From NCBI RefSeq assembly GCF_900496995.4, contig NC_044030.1, forward strand, positions 77,602,017 to 77,666,016: 64,000 bases of DNA. Direction: 5' to 3'. The DNA is from Aquila chrysaetos chrysaetos. Its lineage: Eukaryota > Chordata > Aves > Accipitriformes > Accipitridae. The position numbers were made by a program, and so were the translations under genes. Under the pieces are notes generated by a model, which did not search any database, was not told where the DNA came from, and saw only the letters and a program-made list of their open reading frames with translations. This document shows positions 1 through 11,100 of this stretch, piece by piece. Every line of letters begins with the position of its first letter. The first letter of the stretch is position 1.

Positions 1-519
1 AGCCCACTGTGCCAAGCAGTCCTGGTGGGTGCCAGCCCCCTGCTACCCCCCAGGGCCCTTCACAGCCCCGCTGCAGTCCAGGGGATGCTGAGAGCCTCTG
101 TGGCTGCCGTGACACCATCTCCCAACCAGGGGGTCCTGAAGGCTTGGGATCGGGGGCTCCAAATAGGAGGTGTAAAAACTAATCAAGGGTGTGAGAATAA
201 AGGCGCAGCAGGTGGGAGAGGAGTGCCGGCAGGGCCCCCCACCCGGTGGCTGTCCCCGGCACCCTCCCCAGCTGCCGCCCTGGAATCAGATGTGAGCGGG
301 GAATTTGGGGGGTATGCACCTCCTTGCTGACTTGGGCCTCCGCTAATCCACTAATTGCGTTAATAATGGAGGTAAATCCCCTGTGCCGGCAGCAGGCTGG
401 GCAGGGCTGCGGTGAGGAGGTAGGATCTGGCCTTGGGGAGGTGGGATCTGGTCCCACCAGGATGCCCATGGGGTTTTGCAGCTACGTGGGCATGTGGGAG
501 CAAGCTCACGTGTGTGTGG

Positions 520-1190
520 AGGTGAGCGTGCATAGGGGACAGTGTGTGTAGGGGTTGCGTGAGTGTGGACCAGGGAGAGAGTGTATAGGGAATGCATAAG
601 CATGCACAAGGGGGGTGCGTGCACGGAGAAAGTGTGTGTAGGGATTGCATGAGTGTGCACAGGATGTGTGTGTATGTGCACAGGGGGAATCCGTAGGGAA
701 TGTATGAGCATGCATGAGTGGGGTGTTTGCACAGGGGGAACGTGTGTGGGATGTATGAGCATGCACAGCAGGTGTGTACATATGCACAGAGAGAGCGTAT
801 AAGGGGTGTGTGAGTGTGCACAGGGGGTGTGTGCAAAAGGTGTGTGTGGGTATAGAGTATGAGTGCACGTGATGTGTGGCTGTGCACAGGGAGAGTGTGT
901 AAAGGGTATGGATGACTGCACAAGGAGCATGTGTGCGTGGGAAGAGTGTATAGGGGGTGCATAAGCATGCACAGGGGGCTGTGTGTGCAGAGGGAGAGCA
1001 CATATAGCGGCATGTGTGAGCGTGCATGGGGGGGCTCTTTGCCCAAGGAGAGCGTGTCTGGGGGTGAGTGTGCACAAGGAGAGCGTGCACACGATGTGTG
1101 CCTGTGCAGAGCAAGCTGGGGGCTGTGTGAGTGTGTGAGTGGGAGTGCACTGGGTGTATGAGCGTGCAGAGGGTGAGCGTGATGGGTTCT
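520..1190. repeat. GT-rich minisatellite, unit about 50-58 bp
   Basis: Recurring pattern GAGAGTGTGTAGGG, GATGCATGAGCATGCACA, then GGGGTGTGTG, repeated roughly a dozen times with variable unit length. One strand is almost free of stop codons because it is built of CAC/ACA-type triplets, which produces long spurious open frames on the minus strand. Confidence 0.8.
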
Positions 1191-2329
1191 GTACATGGGG
1201 GCTGTGGAGACCTGTCCCCTGGGGCACAGGGCACCCACTGGGGATGACCATGTCAGTGGGGCTGTGTTCCACCCTGTAGGCTGCAACTTGAGGCTGCTCT
1301 GTCCTGGATCCAGCATCCATGTCCCGTGTCTGGTGGCAGGGCAGGAGCGAGCACCAGCCCCAGACACCCTTTCTGCTCGGGCATGCGGCTCTTCCACAGG
1401 CAGAGGTGGGGGCCGATGTTGCCGGCACAGGGTGGGGGGGGGCACCAGCTCTTCCTCCCCCATCATCCCTTCAAAGCATCCAGAGGAAAGGGATGGGACT
1501 GGAGGTGCACAGGGTGGGGGGGTGTCACCAAGCACCCAATGCACATCCCAGGCGTGCACACAGCCACCCCAGGTGTGCATCCCCATATTCACCCAGCTCT
1601 ATAGCAGATGTGTGCATGCACAGACCCCCACGCGTGCAAGCACATGCCCTGTGTGCACACCCATGCACATGTAGTGGGTGTGCATATGCATGTCCCTCGG
1701 GGGACACCTGGGGTGGTGCTGGTGCTGGAGGGGGGTCCCCTGGCTGCGGTTGCCCCAGGAGGGTTCGAGAGAGAGACAAGGATGGAGGGGGAGGCAGGGA
1801 TGGAGAGGAAAGCAAGGATGGAGGGGGAGGCGGTGGCGTGGCAAACACCAGTGGGTCAGGGAGGTTAACCCGAACAAATCCCCTCATTGACTCCCTGCCT
1901 GCTCAGCCATGAACGAGTAACAAGGGGCTGATCGTGGGGGACGCGCACTCGCCAGGAGCCAGGACCGCCCCCCATGCCATAGCCCCCAGACAGACGGATG
2001 TGGGATGGCGGGACAGGGCCACGGATGGTGCCCACGGTGGCACCACACAGCATGTTTCCTCTGGCTCCAATCCTTGGGGGCACCATGCTGGCACGCCGTG
2101 CCTCAGTTTCCCCTCCTGCAAAATGGGTTGAGGAGGAGGCTAGGAACCCTGTGAGCCCCCCCTTCACCCTGGGGCTGGGCTGTGGGTGGGGGACCTGCCG
2201 TCCCAAGGCCAGCGCTGCCAGCAAACAGTCCCTCACTTTGCACGAAGCCGGGTTAATGTTTGCAGCAGGCGGTTCTCCCGAGAGCAGCGGCGCCCGCTGC
2301 GGTGGGAAGGGGGGTTTTAATGACCTGCC

Positions 2330-2405
2330 AGATCTGCCGCATTATCAGTGCTGATTAAACCTGCTACTCTATAAAGCGCCGTTAAATATTAAGCATGATG
2401 AAAGG
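2330..2405. promoter_or_regulatory. AT-rich island, candidate conserved non-coding element
   Basis: A sharp switch from GC-rich flanks to sequence containing CTGATTAAAC, CTATAAAGCG and GTTAAATATTAAGCATG, including homeodomain-like TTAA/TAAT cores. The compositional contrast suggests selective constraint, but conservation cannot be tested from one sequence. Confidence 0.3.
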
Positions 2406-3124
2406 CTTTTGAGGGGGAGCCACGGCACTGGGAGAGGGATCCAGACGGAGTTGTCCAGCCACACTGGTGGGGTGACTGCTGAGGCTGGGGATGTTGGGGC
2501 GAGTGAGCACCCCGGTGCCCATTGGTGCTGTGGAGTCAGGGGTGCAGCCCCCCACCCCCCAAGAGCCACCAGCACCTTCGAATGCAGCAGGCATCCCGGC
2601 AAAGGCGTCCCATAACCATTAACTTATTAACGACGGTGAGCAGTGGCTCACAAGGTCAGGGGGTGGTTTGTGCCCGGCAGGGAGTGAACTGCCCCCCAGC
2701 TCTGGCAATGAGGATGGGGGGGGGACACCCATGAGCCCTCAGCTCCTTTGTGTGTGCCCCATGGCTGGGGGACACTGGGAGGGCTCTGACAGTGGACACT
2801 GTTGGGGTCCCTGCACCCCGGGGTGCACAGGCCTGTGCATCAACTGGGAATAGCCAGTGCCTGCAGGGTAAACTGAGGCACCGATGGCTTTCCTGTCCCC
2901 CCTATGCCATCAGGACACAGGGGAGGACACCCCAGTGTCTTGGTGCCTGGCTGTGCCCCATCTTCCTGGGGAAGGAGCCAGGAACCCCCAGCTCAGAGGC
3001 AACAGTGATGCTCCGGAGGGGTGCAAGGACTCCAAAATAGCCCGTCAGCAGTCAGCCTCCCGTGGTGTGGGGCTGCACGCTGGGGGGCTGGGGGGGAGCA
3101 CGGAGACAAGTGTTACCTGAGCTC

Positions 3125-3300
3125 CCTGCGTGAGCAGCGGCCAGATGGAAAAATTAGCAGTGCGGCTAATCAATGTGGTGCATATTAAGCTGCCCAGAGT
3201 TGGGGGGGGTGGGATGCGAGGCTGGGGGGAGCTGAGCAGGGTCCGGGATCAATACAGCTCGTATTAAGTGGATTAAATCCTGGTTGCCGATCTGAGCCCT
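3125..3300. promoter_or_regulatory. AT-rich island pair, candidate conserved non-coding element
   Basis: Contains AAATTAGCAG, GGCTAATCAATG and CATATTAAGC, then, after a G-rich gap, CGTATTAAGTGGATTAAATC. It stands out from the GC-rich background. GGATTA and TAATCA are bicoid/PBX-like cores. Confidence 0.3.
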
Positions 3301-3569
3301 CGCTGCCAGCAGGAGGTGGCAGCTGAGCGGGGGCTGCGGGTGGTCCTGCTGCGATCTCTTCCCTTGGCAGCAGGGCCCGGGGGAGGCTGGGGGGGGCTCG
3401 CTGGAGCAGGGCAGCCTGGAGGTGCCTGAGGGGTGGCTTAGTACTTGACCACATCCTTCCTCTGCCTAGGGGATCAGCTGGGCTAAGGGGTGCCAGGGAC
3501 CCCAGCTCCAGCCCTACAAGCCCCCCCCCGGCTCTGGGAGAGGCTTCTCCTGGGTGAGTGAGAGGTGCT

Positions 3570-3725
3570 AATGATGTTATTTAATGGCAGTGAGGATGAG
3601 GGGGAGGCACAAGGTCTATTTGCGTCCCTTTAATAAACCATGTTCGACCCGCTGACCTTTAACCTGCCTGACAAGCCCCGTTATCCCCATCCCTTAAGGA
3701 ATAAAGACGTCGCCATGGCAATGGA
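3570..3725. promoter_or_regulatory. AT-rich island, candidate conserved non-coding element
   Basis: About 150 bases including GTTATTTAATGGCAG, CCCTTTAATAAACC, CTGACCTTTAACC (a nuclear-receptor half-site-like motif) and GGAATAAAGACGTC. Low GC content within a G-rich neighbourhood. Enhancer function is inference. Confidence 0.3.
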
Positions 3726-3944
3726 ATGACGGGAGGGAGCGGGGTCCCCAGAGCTGCACCCAGGGTGGGGTGGGGACGAGGACACCCTGCTCTGGCCCCA
3801 CACCAGCACCGGAGTGGCGGTGCTGGGTGAAGCTGGGGTGGTGCTGGGAGTCTGATGGCTTTTGGGGGGGGCCAAGCACCATGGATGGGGTCCCCAAGGT
3901 TGGCAGAGTAGAGCTGTGCTGCGCACCAGCGGGATATCGATCCC

Positions 3945-4060
3945 CAGGCTTGACAGTTTAATACTTCTGTTTATAGAGGTATATAGTTACATTGATGGCG
4001 TTAAATGAGTTACTAATTATATCAATACAAACACGATTAAAAGGGTCCTTGCTCATAGGT
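3945..4060. promoter_or_regulatory. AT-rich island next to the 20-bp minisatellite
   Basis: Dense TTTAAT, GTTAAATGAG, ACTAATTATATC and GATTAAAAGG cores over about 115 bases, ending roughly 100 bases before the minisatellite begins. One of the most AT-rich segments of the first 8 kb. Confidence 0.33.
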
Positions 4061-4165
4061 CACCACAAGCAGGAGCCGCTGCTCATGTTGCACAACTGCC
4101 CCCGGGCAAGGCCTGCCCCGCTGCTCCGAGGTGTGCGGTGGGGGGTGCTCTGGGGTGGTGGGTGT

Positions 4166-5040
4166 CCCTGCGGGCTGTGCCTCTCTGGGGCTGTGCATGC
4201 CCGTCTGGGCTTGTGCTTGTCTGTATGGGGTTGTGCATGCATGTATGGGGTTGTGCATGGCCAGCTGGGGTTGTGAGCGCCTGTCTGGGGTTGTGAGTGC
4301 CTCTCTGGGGTAGTGCATGCCCATATGGGGTTGTGCATATACATACAGGGTTGTGCATACACATACAGGGTTGTGCATACACAAATAGCGTTGTGCATGT
4401 CCGTCTGGGGTTGTGCGTGCACATCTGGGGTTGTGCATGCACGTCTGGGGTGCGCGCCCACGCAGGGCTGTGCATGCATGTATGGGGTTGTGGCTGCTTG
4501 TGCAGAGTTGTGTGCACCCATGAAAGGCTGTGCATGCTCGCCTGGGGTTGTGCGTGCCCGTAGGAGGCTGTGCGCCTCTGGACGTGGTTGTATGTGCCTG
4601 TGTAGGGATTTGTGCCTGTGCGGGTTGTGTGTGTGTGTACAGGGTTGTGCACACTCATGTGATGTTCTGAGTGTCCACACAGGGTTGTGCACACCAATGC
4701 AAGGTTGTGCATGCTTGTGCGGGGTGGTATGTGCCCACGCAAACTTGTGCGTGGCCCTGGGTGGATGTGTGTGCACGTACAGAGTTGTGCACATGCTTGT
4801 GTGGAGTTGTGTGTGCCCGTGAAGGGTTGTGCACACTCATGTGGGGTCGTTTGTACCCATGCAAGGTTGTGCACACTCACGTGGGGTTGTGCGAGCCCAT
4901 ACAGGGTTCTGCATGCCTGTGTAGCGTTGTATATGCTTGCATGGGCTTGTGCACACCCTTGTGGGGTTCTGTACATCCACGTGAGGCGTGTGTCCCCCCA
5001 CAGGGATTGTGTGTGACCCTGGAGGGCTGTGATCTGCCTC
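4166..5040. repeat. 20-bp minisatellite, about 43 units
   Basis: Strict 20-bp period with core GGGGTTGTGCATGC and a variable half. Because 20 is not a multiple of three, every frame cycles through the same 60-base pattern; this explains the several overlapping 100-300-codon open frames here, none of them a gene. The array is long and fairly degenerate, suggesting age. Confidence 0.9.
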
Positions 5041-5439
5041 TTAGATGGTCAGTCCCCAGGTGAGGCAGGAGGGGACCACGGTGACCACCCTGCAGGAGGA
5101 GAGGGAGGGTGAGTGGCAGGGCCTGGAGCCCTGGGTAAGGGATGGAGTTGGCTCCTGCCTCAGGGCTGGGGCTGTTTGAGGGTCCCTCCTTGCCTGGAGG
5201 CTGTGGCAGACCACCACCCGTGCCACCACCCTTGCCACCCATATGCCACTCCTGTGAACCTGTGATGCCTGGATCCCATAGCCAGCCTTGGCTGGAACCC
5301 AGCCCACCCCGCATCAGCAAGAATCCACCAAAACCACCTCCTGTCTAGCCTGAGCATCCCCAAATTTCATGGGACACCTGGTGCATTCCCAGTGCACCTG
5401 AGGGCCCTGCTGGCTGGTCCCCTGTTAGCTCCGCTCTTG

Positions 5440-5545
5440 TCTCCGCTTAAAAGCCGACCTTTGCTCCCCGTTTGATGTAATGTGTTTTTGCATCTCAGTG
5501 GCCCACAGATAAAAGGTTAGAGGTTAATAAATGGTGGAAAAATAG
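5440..5545. promoter_or_regulatory. AT-rich island, candidate conserved non-coding element
   Basis: Contains GCTTAAAAGCC, TTGATGTAATGTG, CAGATAAAAGG (GATA-like) and GAGGTTAATAAATGG in a G/C-rich setting. Function is unproven. Confidence 0.3.
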
Positions 5546-6169
5546 ATCCCGGCACTTGGAGGTCACACCTGTTTTGGGGGCTGGAGGCAGTGGCAGCATG
5601 TGCCGGGTGGGATCCTGCCTGCCTTGGTGGAATGAGAAACACGAGTGGCACCCGGGGGCCCAGTGGAGGTGTGGGTGCAGGAGCCCACCCAATGGGTTGA
5701 CCCCCCGGGAAGGCGGTGGCTTCGCCCTGCTGTGGGATGGGCAGCTATTGCCGGTTTTGGGGGGTTTGTTCCTGCTTTTGACAAGCCAGGAGATCACAGT
5801 GGGTGGAAACAGGCTTGGTGTGGAGCGGTGAGGGTTGGAGTCCTGCTGCAGGCAGGGAGAGGCAGGGAAATGCAGGCAAAGCCTGTCTCACGCAGCCTTC
5901 CCTGGGCAGAAACCAAAGCAGCCCCCTGGAGCTCTGCTCCAAGCCTGACCTAGTTACTCTAATGGATGGCTTGAGGAGCTCCTGGGAAAGGGCAGGCAAT
6001 GGGGAGGGGGCACAGAGCAGGGCAGGGAGTGGTGGAGGGGAGGGACAGGGTGCTGGCATCCAGGGATTGCGGCACCCCAAGAGCACCCTGCTGCAAGGAG
6101 AGGACAGGTAAATGGCACGCAGAGGGCAAGGAAGGGACAGGGCTGGAGCACCGTGGAGTGGCTCAGAGC

Positions 6170-6275
6170 CAGGCAGTCAGCACCCGTGGGTGTGGTGGGA
6201 GACAGGCAGTAGCACCCTCAGACTAGGTTAGGGACAGGCAGTTAGCACCCATCTGTTAGACAAGAGACAGGCAGC
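6170..6275. repeat. Short tandem repeat, about three units of 36-40 bp
   Basis: GACAGGCAGT followed by AGCACCC recurs three times with degenerate spacers. Low-copy and imperfect. Confidence 0.5.
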
Positions 6276-6559
6276 TGGCAGCCATGGGTTATGTGAGGGA
6301 CTCTGTTAGATGTGTCCGTCCAGTGATGGGTACCATGGGGTGTCTGTAGGAGCATCCCTGTGTGTCCCCATGTTGCCCCATCCCTGCATCCCCACATCCC
6401 AACATTCCCATGTCTCTGCATCCCTGCATCCCCATATCCCTGCATTTATGTGTCCCCATCACATCCCTGCACCCCCCCCATCCCTGCAGCCTGACATCTC
6501 CGCAGCACAGCTCCCTTTATCTGTCCGTGAATGATGTGCTGTGTGATGGGGGGGGGTGC

Positions 6560-6860
6560 TCCCTTTCTATTGGTTTTTAACGGCCTTTCCCAGCACAATT
6601 GTTTTTTAAACGACTCTATTTTGTCCCTGACTTTGTTTTCCAGCTTGCATTTCTTTGTATATGTTTTGGAAATCCATTCTGGACTGCTGAGTTTTGTTTC
6701 TTTTCAATGGCTTTAAATTCTTGCCGGGCTTGCTGGGAGGAATTGGTGTCTATAGCACCTTCGATTGGTGCTAATTTTTCCTTCATGTGCTCTGACTTTT
6801 ACTGCTGGGCCATCGATCTGGCGGGCTCCAATTTGTCATGGTCACCCAGGCACTGTGCTG
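6560..6860. promoter_or_regulatory. 300-bp T-rich island, candidate conserved non-coding element
   Basis: A 300-base block of balanced to AT-rich sequence (TTTTTAACGGCC, CACAATTGTTTTTTAAAC, GTATATGTTTTGG, GGTGCTAATTTTTCC) inside strongly GC-rich sequence. One frame is open across it, but the predicted residues show no recognisable protein pattern, so a regulatory or structural role is more likely than coding. Confidence 0.3.
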
Positions 6861-8084
6861 GAATCAGGCGAGCCCTGGCTTTCGCACGGAGCCGGCGCTT
6901 CGTGTCCCTGATGTAGGGGCTGCACTTGCCTCCCCAGTGCCATCTGTCAGCTCAGCCTGGGGGGGATTGTGTCCATGCATCTGGACCTGCATCCATTCAA
7001 CACACATAAGTATCCTCACAGCCGTCCATATGTGTGCATCTGTGCAACCACGTGCACGCTCACTGGCTTGCACACACATTGGTGCTCCCACAAACTTGCC
7101 AGAATGCAAGAGCACCAGTGTCGGTGCACTCGCAGTTTGAGGCTCATGCACTTGCACACAGTGCACACAAATCTGGCTTTGCACATGTGCATCCACTGCA
7201 AGAGGTCCTCGTGCCTTGCAGGGGCATGTCACTGCCACTGTCACACCCTGATTCCCATGTGCAGTCAAGGAAGATGGATTTGGGGTCCCCGTGACTGGCC
7301 AGGGGCCATGGCTTTGGGGTCACTGTGCCCAGCTGAAGGAGGAGGATTTGGCAGCGTGTCCCTTTGCGGAGGTGCCTCACACTTTCCTTGGCCATCGATC
7401 AGGTCCCGTTCCACAGTGACATGGCTTGAGCTGTGCTTATCAGGTTGTCGATAGCCCTGTCACCCCAGCTGAGTAGGGCAGCCCCGGTGCTTGCAGCTCC
7501 CTCGCCAGCACCCAGTGCCCTGGACCTGCCAGCTCACCCTGCCCAGGGATGGGACCAGCGTCTCCGCTGTGCCGTTGGATGCATGTCCCTGCAGGATGCT
7601 GATCCCATGCTGTGACCTGGTGAACACTGGCACTGGGCAGTGCCCGGAGGCTGCTGAGCCAGAGCAGGGCTGAGCATCCCTGTCCCAGGGACCTGCCTGG
7701 GGGCCCAGGATTTGCTGCTGCCCCATCTACCTTGGCGTCATCTTCCCAGGCTGAAACACTGTCATCCCTCCACCTAGGGAGGCGAGGGGCAGGGGAAACT
7801 GAGGCAGAGATGCAGCATCTCTGCAGCAAGGGTGCAAAAGTCAGTGGTGTTTGGGGAGCCCACACCTGGCCCCAGGCATGAGGAGAGCCTAGTGCTGCCA
7901 GCACAGAGGGTGCACGAGGGGATCCTGTCCATGGCGCAGGGAGAGCCTCTCATTTCTGGCAGAGCAGGCAGGTGGGGTGATGCCGGGTCCTGGCACAGGC
8001 AGGGTCCTGCTGCCGGCACTGCCCCCTCTGCCTTGCACACCCAGTTGTGCCAGCAGCACTGACCCCTCTCTCTCCTGCCCCCAG

Positions 8085-8157
8085 CTCTACGAACTGGACG
8101 AGGACCCGAAACGCAAGGAGTTCCTGGATGACCTCTTCGGCTTCATGCAGAAGAGAG
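8085..8157 (+). CDS. ARID3C: ARID3C coding exon, start of ARID domain
   Basis: Preceded by a pyrimidine tract and CAG acceptor and followed by a GTAAAG donor. Reads [24 protein letters not shown] and ends after the first base of a glycine codon (phase 1), which is completed by the exon at 11362. Upstream in-frame sequence has no family-like residues, so this is an internal exon. Confidence 0.92.
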
Positions 8158-11100
8158 GTAAAGGTGGGTGGCTGGGGTGCGCGCCACTGACACCCGTGCC
8201 TTGGCTGCCTGGGGGGGGGCTCCTACACACACACGCCATGCATAAACTGACACCCAGCAGATTTGCCCCCACTGCCCCAGGCAGACCCCCCCACTAGGTG
8301 CCTGCTGGCCAGAGGGGCTCCCCTGCCCTCTTCCCCCCGCCCCTGGCCAGAGCTGGGACTGGCAATGCCAATTGCCAATGCCTGTTAGCGATGCCCGTTA
8401 GTGATGTCCAGCAGGGATGCCCATTGGCAATGCCTGGTGGGGATGCTCGTTAGCATACACCTTGGTGACAGCCATTAGCAACACCTGTTAATGATGCCCA
8501 TTAGCAGTGCCCGTTTGCAGGGCCTTTTAGTGATGCCCGTTAGGGCTCCCCATTAGCAGCGCCCAGTGAGAAGGCTCATTACTGGTACCTCTTAGCGATG
8601 CCCACGATGCTGCAGGAGTGGGGTCAGTGCTCTGGGCAGCGCTGGGCACCCAGGGGTTAAGGGCTCCTCAGCCAGCCTTGCTGCATTGGAAATCTTTGCT
8701 ATCAGCATGGGGGGCCGAGACGGCTCCCGGGGACTCGATAAATGCTTTAACCTTCGCCCTCCCCGGCCGGGCCTGCGACAATTAAAAGTTGCCGAGCGCG
8801 GGCGTGTGGCCAGCCGTATTAATTAGAGCCTTTTGCTGGTGTGTGGATTAATGAACATGCCGCTCGATAGCCAGTAAACCCCAGGCAGAGGTTAATGCTG
8901 AGCTAATTAACGGGGGAAGGCTGGGGGGGGGGCATGCGGGAGCAGTGGGGCTGGCCACGTGTGGGGTGAGGGTGGGCAGAAAGGGGCAGTCGCCCCCAAG
9001 CCGTGCCCGTGGGAAGGGTGGTGAGGGAACCCACTGGCCTGTGGGGCGGCAGTCATCAACTTTTGGGTCGGGCTGAGACCCCACACATTCATTTCACTCA
9101 GGGCTGTGTTGCTGCAGGTGGGTGGCACGGCCGTGGTGCTGATGCTGGAGCCAGGCTGGAGGCAGGAGGGGTCTGGGTACTGCCCTGTGGGTGCCCCCAG
9201 ACCCCCTGGCCCTGGTGCGAGGCTGCGGGAAGCGAGTGCGAGCATCCGCTCTGCCTCGGCCCCCCAGCATCCATCAGCCACAAGATTCATGGGCTATTCT
9301 GCGGCTTCATTATCTCTCTCTCCAGAGCTAATTAACTCCCTCACCATTGGGGCTGGGGCTAATTAAGCAAGTGGCTGGTGGTGCGGGGCGGAGGGAGGGA
9401 GCCCAATGCTTCCCTGCCAATGCTGCTCCTCACCCCTCTGTGTCCGGCTGTCCCACTCCTGTCCCCTCCATCCCACGCCTCCTCCGAGTGGGTGGGCAGG
9501 CAGGTGTGGGGGTGCGGGTTTGCATGTGCCTGTTGGATGAGTGGGGGATTTTGGAACCAGGTAGCAAAAAGAAAGGGGACAGAGGGGCTGCGGGGCAGGG
9601 ACAACATCCCGGGGGTCATCGGGAGCTGGCTGAGAAGCAGCACCCATGAGTCAGCGTGGGTGTTGCTGGGGCACCCAGGGGTGCATGGGCAGGGGGCTAC
9701 GGCCCCAGGGCTGTGTCCCCAAGGTGGCAGTGGGCCAGGGGGGATCAGTGCCTACAGGGTGAGCCCTAATGAAGGGACCTGCATTCCCCCTTCTGTTTGT
9801 CCGGGCAGTTTCGGCACTGGCATTTGTGAGCAGGCTGGAAAATTAATGGGTCTGAAAAATGGGTTGGGGACAGCCCCGCTGGGGAGGACATCAGGGACCC
9901 CATGGCACAGGGCAGGGACACCTGACCCCAGTGGCACGTGGGGGTGATGCCATCAGACATGGGGTACCTCATGCAGTGGGCAGTGGGGCACCTCATCCCC
10001 ATGCCCCAACCTCCGTGGCACCCCAAAAGTGGCAAGCTGGGACATAGGGGGACTATTTCTGCATTTGCTCACCAGGGGTCCGCGGGGCCCCCCCATCTCT
10101 CTGCCAAGCCGAGGGCCCGGCAGATAACATGGGGCCATTAATCAATCAAGGAGCTAATTGCAGCACCACAATGGCTGCATCACCTCCCTGGGCTTTTGTG
10201 CCGCTCGCCCTGGCCGGGGCTGGGGCCATCACTCTGCGGGGACGCAGACAGGTCCCTTTGTCAGCAGGACGGGCACCAGCCGCCTGCCCCATGCAGCCCC
10301 AAGATTAATGGCGAGCTGCTTTCTTTAGCTGCCACGGCTGGGGAGAGGGGGAAAGAGAAAAGAAGTCTGCACGCCTTCAACTGGGGGCTGAGACCCCACA
10401 AAATCGTTGGCATGTTGGGGTGGTGGGGAGCCCTCAAATTGGGCCCCCCCAGGGTGATGGGGCTGGTGCCAGCACCTCCCAGGCAGGGCTGGCGAGGGAC
10501 CGCCAGCAGATATCAAGTCAATAACTCTGCCTTTTTCCCAGGAGTATAAACTCCTCTCCCCCTTCCCGACTGGGCGAACAACACAGACACAAAAAAAAAG
10601 TTAAATGAACTCAGTAAAGGAATAAAAAGAGCTCATTTTTCAGGCTTATGTGAAGAAGCTGAGCCAATATCAGGGCCATAAATTAGGGATGCTGGAGGAT
10701 GGCGGTGAATGACGGCTTCGTTTGAGGGGCAAAGCGTGGCCGTGACAGCCTCCCCCGGCCAAATGGATGGCTTTCCAATACCGCCTGCGCCCCGCCACCC
10801 TGCAGGAGGAATAAATATGGGGTGGGATGGGACAGGACAGGATGGGATGGGATGCTTATCCCTCCTCTGCCCTGCTGCAGCCTCCAGCCACTGCCCGGAC
10901 CATTGCCCCAAGGTGCCGTGAGGCAGAGCAAGGCTGTGGGGCTATTTGGGGGTGCTGGGAAAGTGGGGAGGTAGTTGTAACCAGACCTGATGTCTGTAGG
11001 GACCATGATGATCCATGCTGGTCTTACAGAGCCCTGGTGACCCCATGTCTCCTTGTCCCTCGCCTCAGTGGGGAGGTGATACTGGGGCACCAGTGTCAGG

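Larger units (their letters stand above)
1..8084. other. Non-coding GC-rich sequence upstream of the first visible ARID3C exon (probable intron)
   Basis: No exon with family homology was found on either strand. The stretch is GC-rich, with minisatellites at about 520-1190 and 4166-5040, a C/T-rich simple repeat at 6340-6480, a short 36-bp-scale repeat at 6170-6275, and several AT-rich islands in contrast to their surroundings. Because the first visible exon starts inside the ARID domain, this region is most simply the long 5' intron of ARID3C. Confidence 0.6.

Noticed and set aside
343-1592. Overlapping minus-strand open frames of 240-410 codons rich in His/Thr/Pro
   Set aside because: They coincide with the GT-rich minisatellite and consist of CAC/ACA-type triplet repeats with no domain or splice structure.
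4037-4976. Three long minus-strand open frames (200-300 codons) of Cys/Thr/His/Gln repeats
   Set aside because: Products of the 20-bp minisatellite; each frame shows the same cyclic peptide, which is not how genes behave.
6599-6916. 105-codon plus-strand frame rich in Phe/Cys
   Set aside because: No splice signals or family resemblance; the segment is better read as an AT-rich non-coding island.
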